Shown: positions 1 through 9,216, counted from the stretch's first letter. The stretch: DNA of 35,251 nt from Akkermansia muciniphila (GCA_945883815.1 CAMCYJ010000029.1:1-35251); one strand, 5' to 3'. Program-made: numbers and translations. The notes: a model not told the origin generated them from the sequence alone.

Positions 1-473
1 GCGACACCTTCGTCATCCCGGAACCCCGCATTCAGGAATCGGTCGCCGTGGTGCCGGGCACCGATGGTCAGAAGATGAGCAAGAGTTACGGCAACACTTT
101 GGAACTCAGTGGTGACGAGAAGGCGCTGCGCAAGCGGGTCATGTCCATCCAGATGGACAGCCGTTCTCCGGCCGAGCCCAAGCCGGATGCCGACAAGAAC
201 GTTGCCATCCAGCTCCTGCGCCTGGTCGCTGCGCCGGAGGTGGCCGCCGATTGGGAAAACCGGCTGCGGGCTGGGGGCCTGGGCTACGGGGATCTCAAGA
301 AGGGCTTGTTCGAGGAGTACTGGAAGCACTTTGCCGCCTTCCGCGAGCGCCGTGCCGAACTGGCATCACGGCCCGATGACGTCCGGGAAATCCTCAGAGC
401 CGGCGCGGTGAAGGCCCGAGCCAAGGCCCAGAAGACCCTCGCCCGAGCCAAGCAGGCTTGCGGTTTGGATTGA
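1..473 (+). CDS. trpS: Tryptophanyl-tRNA synthetase, C-terminal part (5' end outside window)
   Basis: Class I aminoacyl-tRNA synthetase that charges tRNA-Trp in the cytoplasm. The open frame runs in from the window edge (first whole codon at base 3) and ends in TGA at 471-473. The visible part begins just before the class I signature: [19 protein letters not shown] contains KMSKS, preceded by the family's GxDGxKMSKS context. After it come the helical anticodon-binding domain and a basic C-terminal tail ([17 protein letters not shown]). The spacing from KMSKS to the C-terminus, about 130 residues, fits TrpRS. TyrRS was considered, but the [13 protein letters not shown] context favours TrpRS. 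The N-terminal Rossmann half and HIGH motif lie outside the window. The stop codon touches the left arm of a 167-bp hairpin element. Confidence 0.9.
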   Translation, partial: DTFVIPEPRIQESVAVVPGTDGQKMSKSYGNTLELSGDEKALRKRVMSIQMDSRSPAEPKPDADKNVAIQLLRLVAAPEVAADWENRLRAGGLGYGDLKKGLFEEYWKHFAAFRERRAELASRPDDVREILRAGAVKARAKAQKTLARAKQACGLD

Positions 474-639
474 GCCGGAACGATTCAATTGGATCGGTCG
501 TGCTGGCTGCGTCTTCTTCCGCAAGAGCTTCGTTGTTCGCTCGTTACGGGCCTTCAATCGGCCCGCGCCTCGCTCTCGCCTCGTCTTGCGAAAGAATCCG
601 CCACGCCATCCCTTTCCTCCCAACTGAATCGTTCCGGCT
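473..639. repeat. 167-bp long imperfect inverted-repeat (MITE-like) element
   Basis: Three nested complementary segments share one centre near base 556. The outer arms at 473-492 and 620-639 pair at 19 of 20 positions (left arm begins AGCCGGAACGATTCA). The middle arms at 514-526 and 584-596 pair at 12 of 13 (TTCTTCCGCAAGA with TCTTGCGAAAGAA). The apex at 548-552 and 560-564 is GGGCC/GGCCC around a 7-nt loop. The element would therefore fold into one long interrupted hairpin. It carries no convincing ORF, starts within the trpS stop codon and ends 94 bp before hisI. No clear target-site duplication is visible. It could be a non-autonomous mobile element or a large transcription-stop structure. 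Confidence 0.7.
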
Positions 640-733
640 AAACCCGGATCGGGCCCGGCAGGTCGACCCTGCCAAAATCGAGTGTTCGGCCGGTTTACAA
701 TCCGGTCGGTCCTTTCCATCCTCGCCCCACGGC

Positions 734-1123
734 ATGAGCTTTTACGACCGACTGAAGTGGACCGCGGACGGACTGATCCCGGCCATCATCCAGGAGCAGT
801 CCACCGGACGCGTCTTGATGATGGCGTGGATGAACCGGGCTTCGCTCGAGAAGACCCTTGAGACTCGTCGCACCTTTTTCTGGAGCCGTTCGCGCCAGAA
901 GTTCTGGATGAAGGGCGAGTCCAGCGGCCATGTGCAGGTGGTCAAAGACATCGCCTTCGACTGCGATGGCGACACCTTGCTCATCCAAGTGGAGCAAACC
1001 GGAGCCGCCTGCCATGAGGGTTACCAATCCTGTTTCTTCCGAAGCATCGAAGGCGATGGAACCGACTGGAAGGTGACGGAACCCCAGCTCCAGACCCCGG
1101 ACGCCATCTACGGCAAGCAGTGA
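734..1123 (+). CDS. hisI: Phosphoribosyl-AMP cyclohydrolase
   Basis: Opens the purine ring of phosphoribosyl-AMP in the third step of histidine biosynthesis; a cytoplasmic Zn/Mg enzyme. The 129-residue product is the normal size for monofunctional HisI. It has the DCDGD motif (residues 76-80: D76, D78 and D80 as Mg ligands, C77 as a Zn ligand) and further Zn cysteines at C93 (AACHEG) and C100 (YQSCFFR). The upstream W-S-R-S-R-x-K-x-W-x-K-G-E-x-S-G-H segment is also canonical. The ATG at 734 begins MSFYDRLKW. The frame is open further upstream to 458, but that stretch runs through the hairpin element and does not resemble HisI. A TACAAT hexamer at 696-701 could be a -10 box. There is no fused HisE domain and no other his gene in view. 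Confidence 0.93.
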   Translation: MSFYDRLKWTADGLIPAIIQEQSTGRVLMMAWMNRASLEKTLETRRTFFWSRSRQKFWMKGESSGHVQVVKDIAFDCDGDTLLIQVEQTGAACHEGYQSCFFRSIEGDGTDWKVTEPQLQTPDAIYGKQ

Positions 1124-1641
1124 CTCTGCCTGTCGCCGAAGTCGTTGTGCCGGGCTCAGGGCCCTGGTGCCTGTTTGCCAGCTTGGCATTGGCGGGCCGC
1201 GCGGCGGATCTGGTTTCCACCTACATCGCCACTCCCAATCTGGCGCTCGAGGGCAACCCCTTGGCGCGTCGGCTGGGGTGGCGCTGGGGCATTCCACTCA
1301 ACGCACTGGCGTCCTTGGGAATCGGATGCTTTCCGAGTCTGGCCATCGCGGTGGCTACTACCAGCGCCCTGGTCGCAGCCCGGAATTTTCAGAACGCCTG
1401 GATCATGCGATCGATGGGGGAATGGCAGTACCGGCTCTGGATGTCCGAGCGGCTCGACCACGCGCCGAGGGGACTGCCCGCCCTGTGTTTCCTGGCCGAA
1501 TCGTTGCTCACGCTCGTGCCGGGGCTGGCGCTGTTGGTCTTTGCCGAATCGAGCGGCGTGGCCCAGGCCGTGGGCATGGGCATCACGGCTTATGCCTCAG
1601 CCGTGGCCTTGTTCACGCTGATGGCCCTGTGGCGTCGCTGA
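1120..1641 (+). CDS. Small polytopic membrane protein, function unknown
   Basis: Encodes 173 residues, mostly hydrophobic, with three to four likely membrane segments (roughly residues 14-36, 58-87, 118-142 and 148-168) and a basic C-terminus. The GTG start at 1120 overlaps the hisI TGA by 4 bp (GTGA), so the two genes are probably translationally coupled. A polar motif after the first segment, [15 protein letters not shown] followed by [12 protein letters not shown], recalls small membrane proteins with a D-x3-T-x(n)-E-x-N-P signature (DUF5658-like); that resemblance is from memory. No enzyme motif is visible. Coupling to hisI may reflect only genome compaction, since nothing suggests a role in histidine synthesis. 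Confidence 0.72.
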   Translation: MTLPVAEVVVPGSGPWCLFASLALAGRAADLVSTYIATPNLALEGNPLARRLGWRWGIPLNALASLGIGCFPSLAIAVATTSALVAARNFQNAWIMRSMGEWQYRLWMSERLDHAPRGLPALCFLAESLLTLVPGLALLVFAESSGVAQAVGMGITAYASAVALFTLMALWRR

Positions 1642-1686
1642 GCCCATCCACTTGAAGCGTTCCGACTCAGGCTGCGGGACGGCCTA

Positions 1687-2086
1687 GGAGCTCGCCTGAG
1701 ATTGGCCAGCCTGTAGCAAGACCCGCGTTCCTTCCCCGAACAGCCTCCGAGGTAGGGACCGATCTCCGAGCGGTCCGGCGCTGTGGACATGGCGCTGTCG
1801 GAGACATCGCCCTACCCCCGGAGCTTGCCGGAGACTGGCCAGTTTGTGGTAAGACTCCTGTCCCTTACCCGAGCAGCCTCTGGGGTAGGGACCGATCTCC
1901 GAGCGGTCCGGTACCGCAGACATGGCGCTTTCGGAGAAATCGCCCTACCCCCGGAGCTTGCCTGATCTTGGCCAGCTTGTGGTAAGACCCCTGTCCCTTA
2001 CCCGAGCAGCCTCCGTGGTAGGGACCGATCTCCGAGCGGTCCGGCACCGCAGACGTTCGCGCTTTCGGAGACATCGCCCTACCCCC
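1687..2086. repeat. Three tandem copies of a 133-bp palindrome-containing repeat
   Basis: Copies start at 1687, 1820 and 1953, each at GGAGCT. The period is 133 bp (the last copy is 134), and a partial fourth copy (GGAGC) begins at 2087. Each unit holds an inverted repeat: GTAGGGACCGATCTCCG on the left answers CGGAGACATCGCCCTAC on the right across a roughly 30-bp loop. Copies 2 and 3 also have GGTAAG/CTTACC arms. Copy 1 is the most diverged, copies 2 and 3 the most alike. Together with the flanks this fills the 511-bp gap between the membrane protein and HNH genes. Short ORFs on both strands here simply repeat with the unit and are not regarded as genes. Confidence 0.9.
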
Positions 2087-2102
2087 GGAGCAGCCCTGAG
2101 AA

Positions 2103-2126
2103 TGCTGCTGAGAATGCTCAGCAGCA
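2103..2126 (-). terminator. Perfect 10-bp hairpin downstream of the HNH gene
   Basis: TGCTGCTGAG (2103-2112) and CTCAGCAGCA (2117-2126) pair perfectly around a 4-nt loop. The hairpin starts 27 nt beyond the minus-strand stop codon of the HNH gene. The U-tract is weak on either strand (TTCTC on the minus strand), so a terminator or mRNA 3'-end protector is likely but not proven. Confidence 0.45.
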
Positions 2127-2152
2127 ATGACCTCCAACTGCATCGTTCTTGT

Positions 2153-2776
2153 TTAGCCGACCTCGGAACCCAGCTCGACATTCCAATAAGCGACATCGAG
2201 GAAATGACGCCAACTGTCGTGCATTGAGGCCCCGAAGCTGACTTGCACGAACGGGCGCCACTTGGGTCGCTTGGGCTTGCGCACCAGACGCATGTTGGCC
2301 TCGGCCGGAGTCCGGTTGGCCTTGCGCGTGTTGCAGGGAATGCAGGAGCAGACGATGTTTTCCCAAGTCGTCGGGCCTCCCCGATCCCGCGGGACCACGT
2401 GGTCGAGGTTCAAATCGCGCCGATCGAAAACCGTGCCGCAATACTGGCAGGTGTTCCGATCCCGCTCGAAGAGGTTGTGACGGGTGAACTTGACCTCTTT
2501 TTTCGGGAAACGGTCGAAGCCCAACAGCAGAATGACCCTGGGTACCCGAATCCGGAAGGAGATCGTGCCCACGGAGCCATCGGCCTCGGGATCCGCGTCG
2601 GACAGGTCGCGCCACTGCTGGAAGTTCAGTGTCCGGTAATCACCGTCCCCATCTCCAAACACCACCTGTGCGTTCCCTTCGAAGAGAAGCGTCAGCGCCC
2701 GACGGACTGAACAGACGTTGACCGCCTGCCAGAGCCGGTTGAGGACAAGAACCTGATCATTCAGGACACTGCTCAT
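2153..2776 (-). CDS. HNH endonuclease family protein
   Basis: A 207-residue protein with a zinc-stabilised HNH (beta-beta-alpha metal) nuclease domain in its second half. Cysteines C110/C113 (NTCQYCG) and C145/C148 (CIPCN) form the zinc knuckle. The active-site segment is NLDHVVPRDRGG with D125-H126, followed by N140 in TWENIV. The first 100 residues match the N-terminal region often found in stand-alone bacterial HNH proteins (VLVLNRLWQAVNVCSVRRAL). The ATG at 2776 lies about 20 nt after a predicted sigma70 promoter. It is a single gene, divergent from purL and adjacent to tandem repeats. No methyltransferase or restriction partner is visible, so a restriction role cannot be claimed. The cellular substrate of this family is generally unknown. 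Confidence 0.87.
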   Translation of the reverse strand: MSSVLNDQVLVLNRLWQAVNVCSVRRALTLLFEGNAQVVFGDGDGDYRTLNFQQWRDLSDADPEADGSVGTISFRIRVPRVILLLGFDRFPKKEVKFTRHNLFERDRNTCQYCGTVFDRRDLNLDHVVPRDRGGPTTWENIVCSCIPCNTRKANRTPAEANMRLVRKPKRPKWRPFVQVSFGASMHDSWRHFLDVAYWNVELGSEVG

Positions 2777-2802
2777 TGAAAGGTATCAATTGACCGTGAT
2801 TT

Positions 2803-2831
2803 CTACTAACGGCACCCCATCACTCTGTCAA
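2803..2831 (-). promoter_or_regulatory. Predicted sigma70 promoter for the HNH gene
   Basis: On the minus strand a perfect -35 TTGACA (2831-2826) is followed after exactly 17 bp by TAGTAG (2808-2803, 3 of 6 to TATAAT). The predicted start of transcription is about 20 nt before the HNH ATG. Confidence 0.42.
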
Positions 2832-2985
2832 CGCGCCCCGGTGAACAATTGGTGAATAACGCGCCAGCCCCTCGACTTCCAGCGCGTCGTCCTGGGTGTC
2901 TCAGCCTGTGTAGTGTCCGCTGCGGAGGGTTTTTTGGACCCGACTCGGTGCTTGTCGGGGTGGAGGAACGGGATTTTCCCCGTAC

Positions 2986-3013
2986 TTGTCCCTCCGGACC
3001 ATTTCCGTATGGT
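2986..3013 (+). promoter_or_regulatory. Predicted promoter for purL, close to the start codon
   Basis: TTGTCC (2986-2991), 16-bp spacer, TATGGT (3008-3013), each 4 of 6 to consensus. The ATG is 11 bp after the -10 hexamer, so the leader would be only about 5 nt, and no Shine-Dalgarno sequence is visible. Confidence 0.35.
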
Positions 3014-3024
3014 AGCCCCTTTCG

Positions 3025-5376
3025 ATGCACGAGCCTGCCATCACCCCGGAACTGGTCGCGAAGCACAACCTCACCCCCGAGGAGTACCAAAAGATCCTAG
3101 GGATCCTTGGACGCGCTCCGTCGTACACCGAGCTGGGCATCTTTTCGGTGATGTGGTCGGAGCACTGCTCTTACAAGAACACTCGACCGGTGTTGAAGAC
3201 CTTCCCCACGAAGGGCGACAAGATCCTGGTGGGAGCGGGCGAGGAGAATGCCGGCATCATCGATGTGGGTGACGGCGTGGCCATCGCCTTCAAGATCGAG
3301 TCGCACAACCATCCGAGCGCCGTGGAACCCTTCCAGGGTGCGGCGACCGGCGTGGGTGGCATCATCCGCGACATTTTCACCATGGGGGCCCGTCCGGTGG
3401 CCGCGCTCAACTCGCTGCGCTTTGGTGAACTGTCCAATCCGGAGGTCCGCCGTCTGTTCACGGGCGTGGTGGGAGGCATCGCTCATTACGGCAATTGCTT
3501 CGGCATTCCGACGGTCGCGGGCGAGGTGTATTTCGACAAGAGCTACGAGGGCAATCCGCTGGTCAATGCCTTCGCCTTGGGCGTCTTGCGTCACGACCAA
3601 ATCACCCGCGGCGCCGCCCACGGCATTGGCAACCCGGTGTTTTATGTCGGGCCGGCGACGGGCCGTGATGGCCTAGCCGGTGCGGCCTTCGCCTCACAGG
3701 ATCTGACCGAGGAATCGGCCGAGCAGCAGCGGGGTGCGGTGCAGGTGGGCGATCCGTTCATGGAGAAGCTCGTTTGCGAGGCCTGCCTGGAATTGCTGGC
3801 CACCGGATGTGTCGCCGGCATGCAGGACATGGGTGCGGCGGGCCTGACGTGTTCGACTTGCGAGACGGCCGCCCGCGCCGGGACCGGCATCGAGATCGAG
3901 TTGGACAAGGTGCCTCAACGGGCGCCGAACATGACCAGTTACGAGATCATGCTCTCCGAGTCCCAGGAGCGGATGCTCATTGTTGTTCACAAGGGCCGCG
4001 AGGCCGAGGTGAAGGCGGTGTTCGACAAGTGGGACCTTCCGTGGGCCGAGATCGGCGTGGTGACCGACACCGGCCGCATGGTCGTCCGTCATGGTGGCCA
4101 GGTGGTCGTGGATCTGCCTGCCAAGCCCCTGGCAGACGAAGCCCCGGTGTATCAGCGCGAGTCCCGTGAGGCGGCCTACATGGCGGGAGTCCGTGCCTTC
4201 CGCCTGGATGGCATTGCCGACACCTCCAACCCGGTGGGCGATCTCAAGAGCCTTCTTTCCAATCACACCATCGCCTCCAAGAACTGGGTCTATGGCCAGT
4301 ACGACCACATGGTGCGGGATGGTTCGGTGGTCTGCCCGGGCAGCGATGCGGCCGTGATCCGCATCAAGGCCGACAGCCTCCCGATCACCAAGGCCGAGTA
4401 CGCCGCGGCCAAGTCGGGCGCGGCCGATGGCTTCGTGCCGCCGGCCCCCTTGGCCGACAAGTACGTGGCCTTCACCGTCGATTGCAACGGGGGCTACGTG
4501 TACCTCGATCCCTACGAGGGCGGAAAAGCCGCCGTCACCGAGGCCTGCCGCAATCTGGCCTGTTCCGGGGCGGTCCCAGTGGGCTCCACCGACAACCTCA
4601 ACTTCGGCAACCCTCACAATCCCGAGATCTTTTGGCAGCTCAAGGAGTCGGTCCGCGGCTTGGCAGAGGGTTGCCGCGCCTTCAACGCTCCGGTCACTGG
4701 GGGCAATGTGTCTCTGTACAACCAGCGCGGCGCCTTGGGATCCATCGATCCGACGCCCACGGTGGCGGTGGTGGGGATCATCGAAAAGCCCGAGCACATC
4801 ACCACCCAGTGGTTCAAGGCGGCCGGGGACGTCATTTTGCTCCTCGGCACTCCTGTGGACTTGGCCGACCCGTTGCAGGGCCTCGGTGGCAGCGCCTATC
4901 TCAAGAGCGTGCATGGCCAGAAAAACGGCTTGCCGCCTCGAGTCGATCTGCTGGCCGCCCAGACCTTGCACACCACGTTGCTCGGATTGATTCGCGAGGG
5001 CGTGGTGAAGAGTGCCCACGATTGCAGCGAAGGCGGCCTGGCCGTGACCTTGGCTGAATCGTGCTTCAGCCAGCAGGTGGCCCGTGAGAGCCACCGGTTC
5101 CTCGGAGCCACCGTGGACTTGAGCGCGTGCGCCGCAGGAGCCCGTCTCGATGCTCTCCTCTTTGGTGAGACCCAAAACCGTGTGGTGATCTCCGTGGCAG
5201 CCATCGATGCCGGTCGCGTCCTCAAGCAAGTCCAGACCATGGGGGTGCCCGTGTTCCAGATCGGCACTGTGGGCGGTGAGACTCTGGCCCTGAAGACTCC
5301 GGCCGCTGAGCTCTCTGCCCCGGTGGCCGAACTCCACGACGGATGGTGGAACTCCATCGCCCGCGCCATGGCCTGA
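3025..5376 (+). CDS. purL: Phosphoribosylformylglycinamidine synthase subunit PurL
   Basis: Catalyses the ATP- and glutamine-dependent conversion of FGAR to FGAM, the fourth step of purine synthesis. At 783 residues this is the small, Gram-positive-type PurL, which needs separate PurQ and PurS subunits; neither is in the window. The N-terminus ([33 protein letters not shown]) is diagnostic. The nucleotide and metal loop [20 protein letters not shown] sits near residues 87-106, followed by the glycine-rich GVGGIIRD segment. Two AIRS-like halves follow, the second beginning around [19 protein letters not shown]. The C-terminal half keeps [12 protein letters not shown] and the GETQNRVV motif. 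The ATG at 3025 opens at the conserved N-terminus. thrC follows after 60 bp on the same strand and may be cotranscribed. Confidence 0.96.
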   Translation: MHEPAITPELVAKHNLTPEEYQKILGILGRAPSYTELGIFSVMWSEHCSYKNTRPVLKTFPTKGDKILVGAGEENAGIIDVGDGVAIAFKIESHNHPSAVEPFQGAATGVGGIIRDIFTMGARPVAALNSLRFGELSNPEVRRLFTGVVGGIAHYGNCFGIPTVAGEVYFDKSYEGNPLVNAFALGVLRHDQITRGAAHGIGNPVFYVGPATGRDGLAGAAFASQDLTEESAEQQRGAVQVGDPFMEKLVCEACLELLATGCVAGMQDMGAAGLTCSTCETAARAGTGIEIELDKVPQRAPNMTSYEIMLSESQERMLIVVHKGREAEVKAVFDKWDLPWAEIGVVTDTGRMVVRHGGQVVVDLPAKPLADEAPVYQRESREAAYMAGVRAFRLDGIADTSNPVGDLKSLLSNHTIASKNWVYGQYDHMVRDGSVVCPGSDAAVIRIKADSLPITKAEYAAAKSGAADGFVPPAPLADKYVAFTVDCNGGYVYLDPYEGGKAAVTEACRNLACSGAVPVGSTDNLNFGNPHNPEIFWQLKESVRGLAEGCRAFNAPVTGGNVSLYNQRGALGSIDPTPTVAVVGIIEKPEHITTQWFKAAGDVILLLGTPVDLADPLQGLGGSAYLKSVHGQKNGLPPRVDLLAAQTLHTTLLGLIREGVVKSAHDCSEGGLAVTLAESCFSQQVARESHRFLGATVDLSACAAGARLDALLFGETQNRVVISVAAIDAGRVLKQVQTMGVPVFQIGTVGGETLALKTPAAELSAPVAELHDGWWNSIARAMA

Positions 5377-5436
5377 GTTCGGATTCCACGCTTTTCACGC
5401 GGACTTACCCCGATCACGATCTCCCCCCAGAATCTC

Positions 5437-6522
5437 ATGAGTTCCAATCCCGCCCCTGCGGCTGCCTGGCCCGGAGTCATCCGACGTTACGCTCGTTTCC
5501 TGCCGGTGACCGCGGAGACCCCCATTGTCACCCTTCTAGAGGGCAATACCCCATTGATCCCGGTGCCGAACTTCCTGGCGGCCATCGGTGCCAATTTCGA
5601 TCTGCGCCTCAAGTACGAGGCCATGAACCCGACCTGCTCCTTCAAGGACCGGGGCATGACCATGGCCATCACCAAGGCCAAGGAACGTGGGGCCAAGATT
5701 GTCGTCTGCGCCAGCACCGGAAACACCTCGGCCAGTGCCGCCGCCTATGCTGCGCGGGCCGGTCTCAAGTGCGTGGTCATCTTGCCTCAGGGGAAGATCG
5801 CCCACGGCAAGATGTCTCAGGCGCTGCTGTACGGGGCCACCACGGTGAGCATCGACGGCAATTTCGATGATGCGTTGAACATCGTTCGTGAGTTGGGCGA
5901 GACCGGTCTGGTCGAAGTGGTCAACTCGGTGAATCCGGTGCGCATCGAAGGCCAGAAGACGGCCGCCTTCGAAATATGCGACGCCTTGGGTGACGCACCC
6001 GACTTCCACTTCTTGCCGGTGGGCAATGCCGGCAACATCACGGCCTACTGGCGCGGTTTCCGCGAGTATGCCGAGGCCGGTCTCTCCGATACCCTGCCCC
6101 GCATGATGGGGTGGCAGGCCGCGGGAGCCGCACCGCTGGTGCTGGGCCATCCGGTGGCCCATCCGGAGACCGTGGCCACGGCCATCCGCATCGGCAACCC
6201 GGCCAGTTGGCAGGGTGCGATGGACGCCGCGCGCGAATCCTCAGGTTCCATCCGCTCGGTCACCGACGAAGAAATCCTCCACGCCTACAAGCTTCTGGCC
6301 CGCACCGAGGGAGTGATGGTCGAGCCCGCCTGCGCCGCCCCATTGGCCGGCCTGATCAAGGCCATTCGTGCCGGCGAGATCCCGGATGGCTCTCTGGTGA
6401 CGGCCACCATGACCGGCCACGGCCTCAAGGATCCGGATACCGCCATCCGCGTCGCCGGCTTCGAGCCCATCTTGGCCAAGGCCACTAAGGAAGCCGTGAT
6501 GGCGGCAGTCGGTCTGGCCTGA
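5437..6522 (+). CDS. thrC: Threonine synthase
   Basis: PLP enzyme converting O-phosphohomoserine to threonine. The 361-residue size and layout match the shorter bacterial/archaeal ThrC class. The PLP lysine is K70 in [11 protein letters not shown], and [18 protein letters not shown] is the substrate/phosphate-binding asparagine loop. PVGNAGN is the glycine-rich PLP-phosphate loop, and the C-terminal [12 protein letters not shown] motif is typical of ThrC. The ATG at 5437 precedes the conserved entry RYARFLPV and the segment [15 protein letters not shown]. No other threonine-pathway genes (hom, thrB) are nearby. A hairpin sharing sequence with the post-trpS element begins at the stop codon. 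Confidence 0.95.
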   Translation: MSSNPAPAAAWPGVIRRYARFLPVTAETPIVTLLEGNTPLIPVPNFLAAIGANFDLRLKYEAMNPTCSFKDRGMTMAITKAKERGAKIVVCASTGNTSASAAAYAARAGLKCVVILPQGKIAHGKMSQALLYGATTVSIDGNFDDALNIVRELGETGLVEVVNSVNPVRIEGQKTAAFEICDALGDAPDFHFLPVGNAGNITAYWRGFREYAEAGLSDTLPRMMGWQAAGAAPLVLGHPVAHPETVATAIRIGNPASWQGAMDAARESSGSIRSVTDEEILHAYKLLARTEGVMVEPACAAPLAGLIKAIRAGEIPDGSLVTATMTGHGLKDPDTAIRVAGFEPILAKATKEAVMAAVGLA

Positions 6523-6548
6523 GCCGGAACCGTTCAGCCGTTCCGGTT
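6522..6548 (+). terminator. Possible terminator hairpin abutting the thrC stop
   Basis: CCGGAAC (6524-6530) pairs with GTTCCGG (6540-6546) around a 9-nt loop and starts within the stop codon context TGAGCCGGAAC. No U-tract follows. The left arm resembles the outer arm of the 473-639 element, also placed at a stop codon. Confidence 0.35.
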
Positions 6549-6687
6549 GGGTGCCCGGAGTCCGAGGCGAAGTGTTGACCCCGGCAGGTCATTGGACCCG
6601 GGTTCAGCCAGATAAACCCCTCTGAAAAAGAGTGGGAACCCGCAGGGCCCATGGGCTAGAGTTGTTGTCGCATCTCAACCCAAACCG

Positions 6688-9210
6688 ATGCCTGCCGACT
6701 GCCCATCCTCCGCTGCCGTCGAGTCCTTGGACGAGACCCAACTAGCCCAAGGAATGGGTGCGGAGATTTACGGCCGACTGCGGGATCACCTTTCCCAGAA
6801 CGATTCCCAAGAACTCGAGCGTCTCAGCGACCGTGGCCAGCGCCTGATGCGCGACCTCGGCGTGACCTTCGCCCTCTACAATGAGGAAGATGCGGCCGAC
6901 TGGATCCTCCCCTACGACTTGTTTCCGCGGGTCCTCGACCCGGAGACCTGGAGATTCCTCTCGCAGGGAGTCATCCAGCGGGTCGGTGTCTGGAACGAAT
7001 TTTTCCGCGACATCTACGATTCCCAAGAAGCCCTGAAGAGCGGGGTGGTGCCCTTCGAGTTGGTTTACGATGACCCCGGCTACCAACGCAATGCGGTGGG
7101 TTTGGCCGTTCCCGACGACACCTTCGTCCATGTTGCCGCCTTCGACCTGGCCCGTGATGCCCGCGGACGGTGGGTGGTCATCGAAGATTACGTGGGCAAC
7201 GTGACGGGTGTCACCTATGGCCTTCAGGCCCGGGCTGTCCTGACCCAGGCCGCGCCCGAACTCCTCGAAATGGCTCCGGTGTGTCCGGTCCAGGGGTATC
7301 CGACCGAGTTGCTGGAGCACTTGCGGGGTTTCGCCCGAGGCATCCAGGAGCCCCGTATCGTCCTCCTGTCGCCGGGTTCCTACAACAGCGCCCACTACGA
7401 GCATTCGTGGCTGGCGCGCCAGATGGGCATTCCGTTGGTGCGGGGCGGCGACCTGATTGTCCTCAATTCGCGCTGCTACCTGAAGACCATCGGTGGCATC
7501 GAACCCATCGACGTGATTTACCGGCGTCTGGACGATGCCTTCATCGATCCGGTGGCCTTTCGGTCCGACAGCACCCTGGGGGTCCCGGGCTTGATGACGT
7601 GCGTGCGCAAGGGAACCGTCACCATCGCCAATGCCATCGGCACCGGCCTGGGCGACAACCGGGCCATCGGAGCGCTGCTGCCCCGTCTGGCCAAGTTCTA
7701 CAACCGGGGTCCGCTGTCGTTGCCCAGTGTGGAGCGACGGTTGTGCTTCGACCCCGACCAGCGGGCCATGATCGAGTCGGAGCCGGAGTCCTGGATGATC
7801 CAGCATGTCAGCGAACGCTCCAATCGCCTCGTCTGGCATCCGGGTCGAATGGAGGCCGAGGAGCGTTCGCGGTTCTTGCGCGATTTGCGCCGCCATCCCG
7901 AGCGCTACGTCGCCGAGCCGATCCTGCCGCTCACCCCATTGCCCACCGCTTCGGCCGGCATGGAGGGTCGCCACGCCGGTCTGCGGCTCTTCGTCTTCGG
8001 TGGCAAGAACCCCCGGGTGTTTCCCTTGGCGCTCACCCGTCATGCGACCGAGGCCGATTCGCGGACCATTTCCAGCGGACTGGGAGGCGGGATTCGTGAC
8101 ACCTGGATTTTGCGCGATGACGAACCGGCCCCGGTGCCTTCCGCCGCCCGCCCGGTGTATTTGAGCGCGCCCCTCCAGCGCCGTTTGCGTCTGGGCAGCC
8201 GCATCGCCGACAGCCTCTATTGGATGGGTCGCTACAAGTCCCGTGCCGAGCAGGCCACCCGGATGCTCCTGGTCTTGCGCCGCCTCCAAATTGAGACGGC
8301 GGGTCGGGAAAGTGCCGATCGCTGGGCTCCCATTTGGGCGGCCTTGGCCCGCGCCACCAGCCATCCGACCCAACACCTCGCCCCGGATGCCGAAGGGGTG
8401 GACGACCCCTCCTACCGGCTCCTGCTCGCCCCGGACAACTCGGGCAGCGTGGCCCGATGCCTCGCCAGCCTTCACGAGAACTCCCGTGGCGTCCGTGAGA
8501 CGATCCCGCCCGAGGTGTGGAGCGCCGTGCATCGACTGCACCAACTTTGCCAGCAGGCTCAGGAGTCCGAAGATCCCACCGATCCGGTCCGACTCTCCGA
8601 CCTCATGCAGTCCTTGCTGGATGCGGTGGACCAACTCGATGGCGCGGCCGGCAAGAACATGCTGCACGACGATGCGTGGCATTTCTGGAGGCTGGGTCAG
8701 AACGTCGAGCGGGCCCTCTCGACGACCCGCATCACCCGCGAGGTGTTGGTCAAATACGGGCGCGCGGCTTCCGAGCACGCCGCTGATCTCGATCTCGACG
8801 CCCTCCTGCGGATCCTCTCTTGCCAGTATGCCTACCGGAGCCTCTACCAGGCCCGGCCCACAGCCCCCCACGTCGTCGCCCTCATCCTTCAGGACCCGGC
8901 CCTGCCTCGCTCCGTTCTGGCCTGCCTGGAGGATATTCGAGCCAGTCTCGCCACGGTGAGCGGTGTGAGCCGCCAGGCAGCTTCGGCCTCGCCCCAGCGT
9001 TCGGTGGCCAAGCTGGCCAACTTGGTCGAGTTCGCCGACCTCGGCGCACTGTTCACACCCGCTGCGTCTTCGGGGCCTGGCAAACCCGCCGCGGCTTCTG
9101 GCCTCCCATTGGGTCCGTGGCTGGATGAACTCGGTGACCGTCTTTCCGAATTGTCGGTCGAGATCAGCGACCACCACCTGCACCATCAGGCCTTCAACAT
9201 CCTTCGCTGA
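6688..9210 (+). CDS. Circularly permuted ATP-grasp / alpha-E domain fusion protein
   Basis: An 840-residue fusion of two usually adjacent genes. Residues 1 to about 490 are a circularly permuted ATP-grasp ligase (CP_ATPgrasp, former DUF404/DUF407), with typical stretches LLSPGSYNSAHYEHSWLARQ, LVRGGDLIVLN, IDVIYRRLDDAFIDP and TIANAIGTGLGDNRAI. Residues from about 500 to the end are an alpha-E domain (former DUF403), opening with the signature SRIADSLYWMGRYKSRAEQ and closing with EISDHHLHHQAF. The family is predicted to form amide or peptide bonds using ATP and has been proposed to act in an uncharacterised peptide system; its substrate is not known. The gene ends 6 bp before a transglutaminase gene, the family's standard neighbour, so an operon is nearly certain. 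No signal peptide; cytoplasmic. Confidence 0.92.
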   Translation: MPADCPSSAAVESLDETQLAQGMGAEIYGRLRDHLSQNDSQELERLSDRGQRLMRDLGVTFALYNEEDAADWILPYDLFPRVLDPETWRFLSQGVIQRVGVWNEFFRDIYDSQEALKSGVVPFELVYDDPGYQRNAVGLAVPDDTFVHVAAFDLARDARGRWVVIEDYVGNVTGVTYGLQARAVLTQAAPELLEMAPVCPVQGYPTELLEHLRGFARGIQEPRIVLLSPGSYNSAHYEHSWLARQMGIPLVRGGDLIVLNSRCYLKTIGGIEPIDVIYRRLDDAFIDPVAFRSDSTLGVPGLMTCVRKGTVTIANAIGTGLGDNRAIGALLPRLAKFYNRGPLSLPSVERRLCFDPDQRAMIESEPESWMIQHVSERSNRLVWHPGRMEAEERSRFLRDLRRHPERYVAEPILPLTPLPTASAGMEGRHAGLRLFVFGGKNPRVFPLALTRHATEADSRTISSGLGGGIRDTWILRDDEPAPVPSAARPVYLSAPLQRRLRLGSRIADSLYWMGRYKSRAEQATRMLLVLRRLQIETAGRESADRWAPIWAALARATSHPTQHLAPDAEGVDDPSYRLLLAPDNSGSVARCLASLHENSRGVRETIPPEVWSAVHRLHQLCQQAQESEDPTDPVRLSDLMQSLLDAVDQLDGAAGKNMLHDDAWHFWRLGQNVERALSTTRITREVLVKYGRAASEHAADLDLDALLRILSCQYAYRSLYQARPTAPHVVALILQDPALPRSVLACLEDIRASLATVSGVSRQAASASPQRSVAKLANLVEFADLGALFTPAASSGPGKPAAASGLPLGPWLDELGDRLSELSVEISDHHLHHQAFNILR

Positions 9211-9216
9211 CCTCCG

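Noticed and set aside
458-733. N-terminal extension of hisI
   Set aside because: The extra 92 codons pass through the 167-bp hairpin element and show no similarity to HisI or HisE; the ATG at 734 gives the standard size.
1687-2086. A CRISPR array
   Set aside because: The whole 133-bp unit is repeated, with no unique spacers and no cas genes.
1687-2143. Short ORFs on both strands in the 133-bp repeats
   Set aside because: They are repeated translations of the repeat unit, in several frames, with no start signals.
2153-2776. Restriction-modification or defence system around the HNH gene
   Set aside because: No methyltransferase, helicase or specificity gene is adjacent; neighbours are housekeeping genes and repeats.
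3694-5337. A 547-codon minus-strand open frame inside purL
   Set aside because: Antisense to conserved purL with low-complexity His/Gly/Asp-rich translation; a shadow of codon bias.
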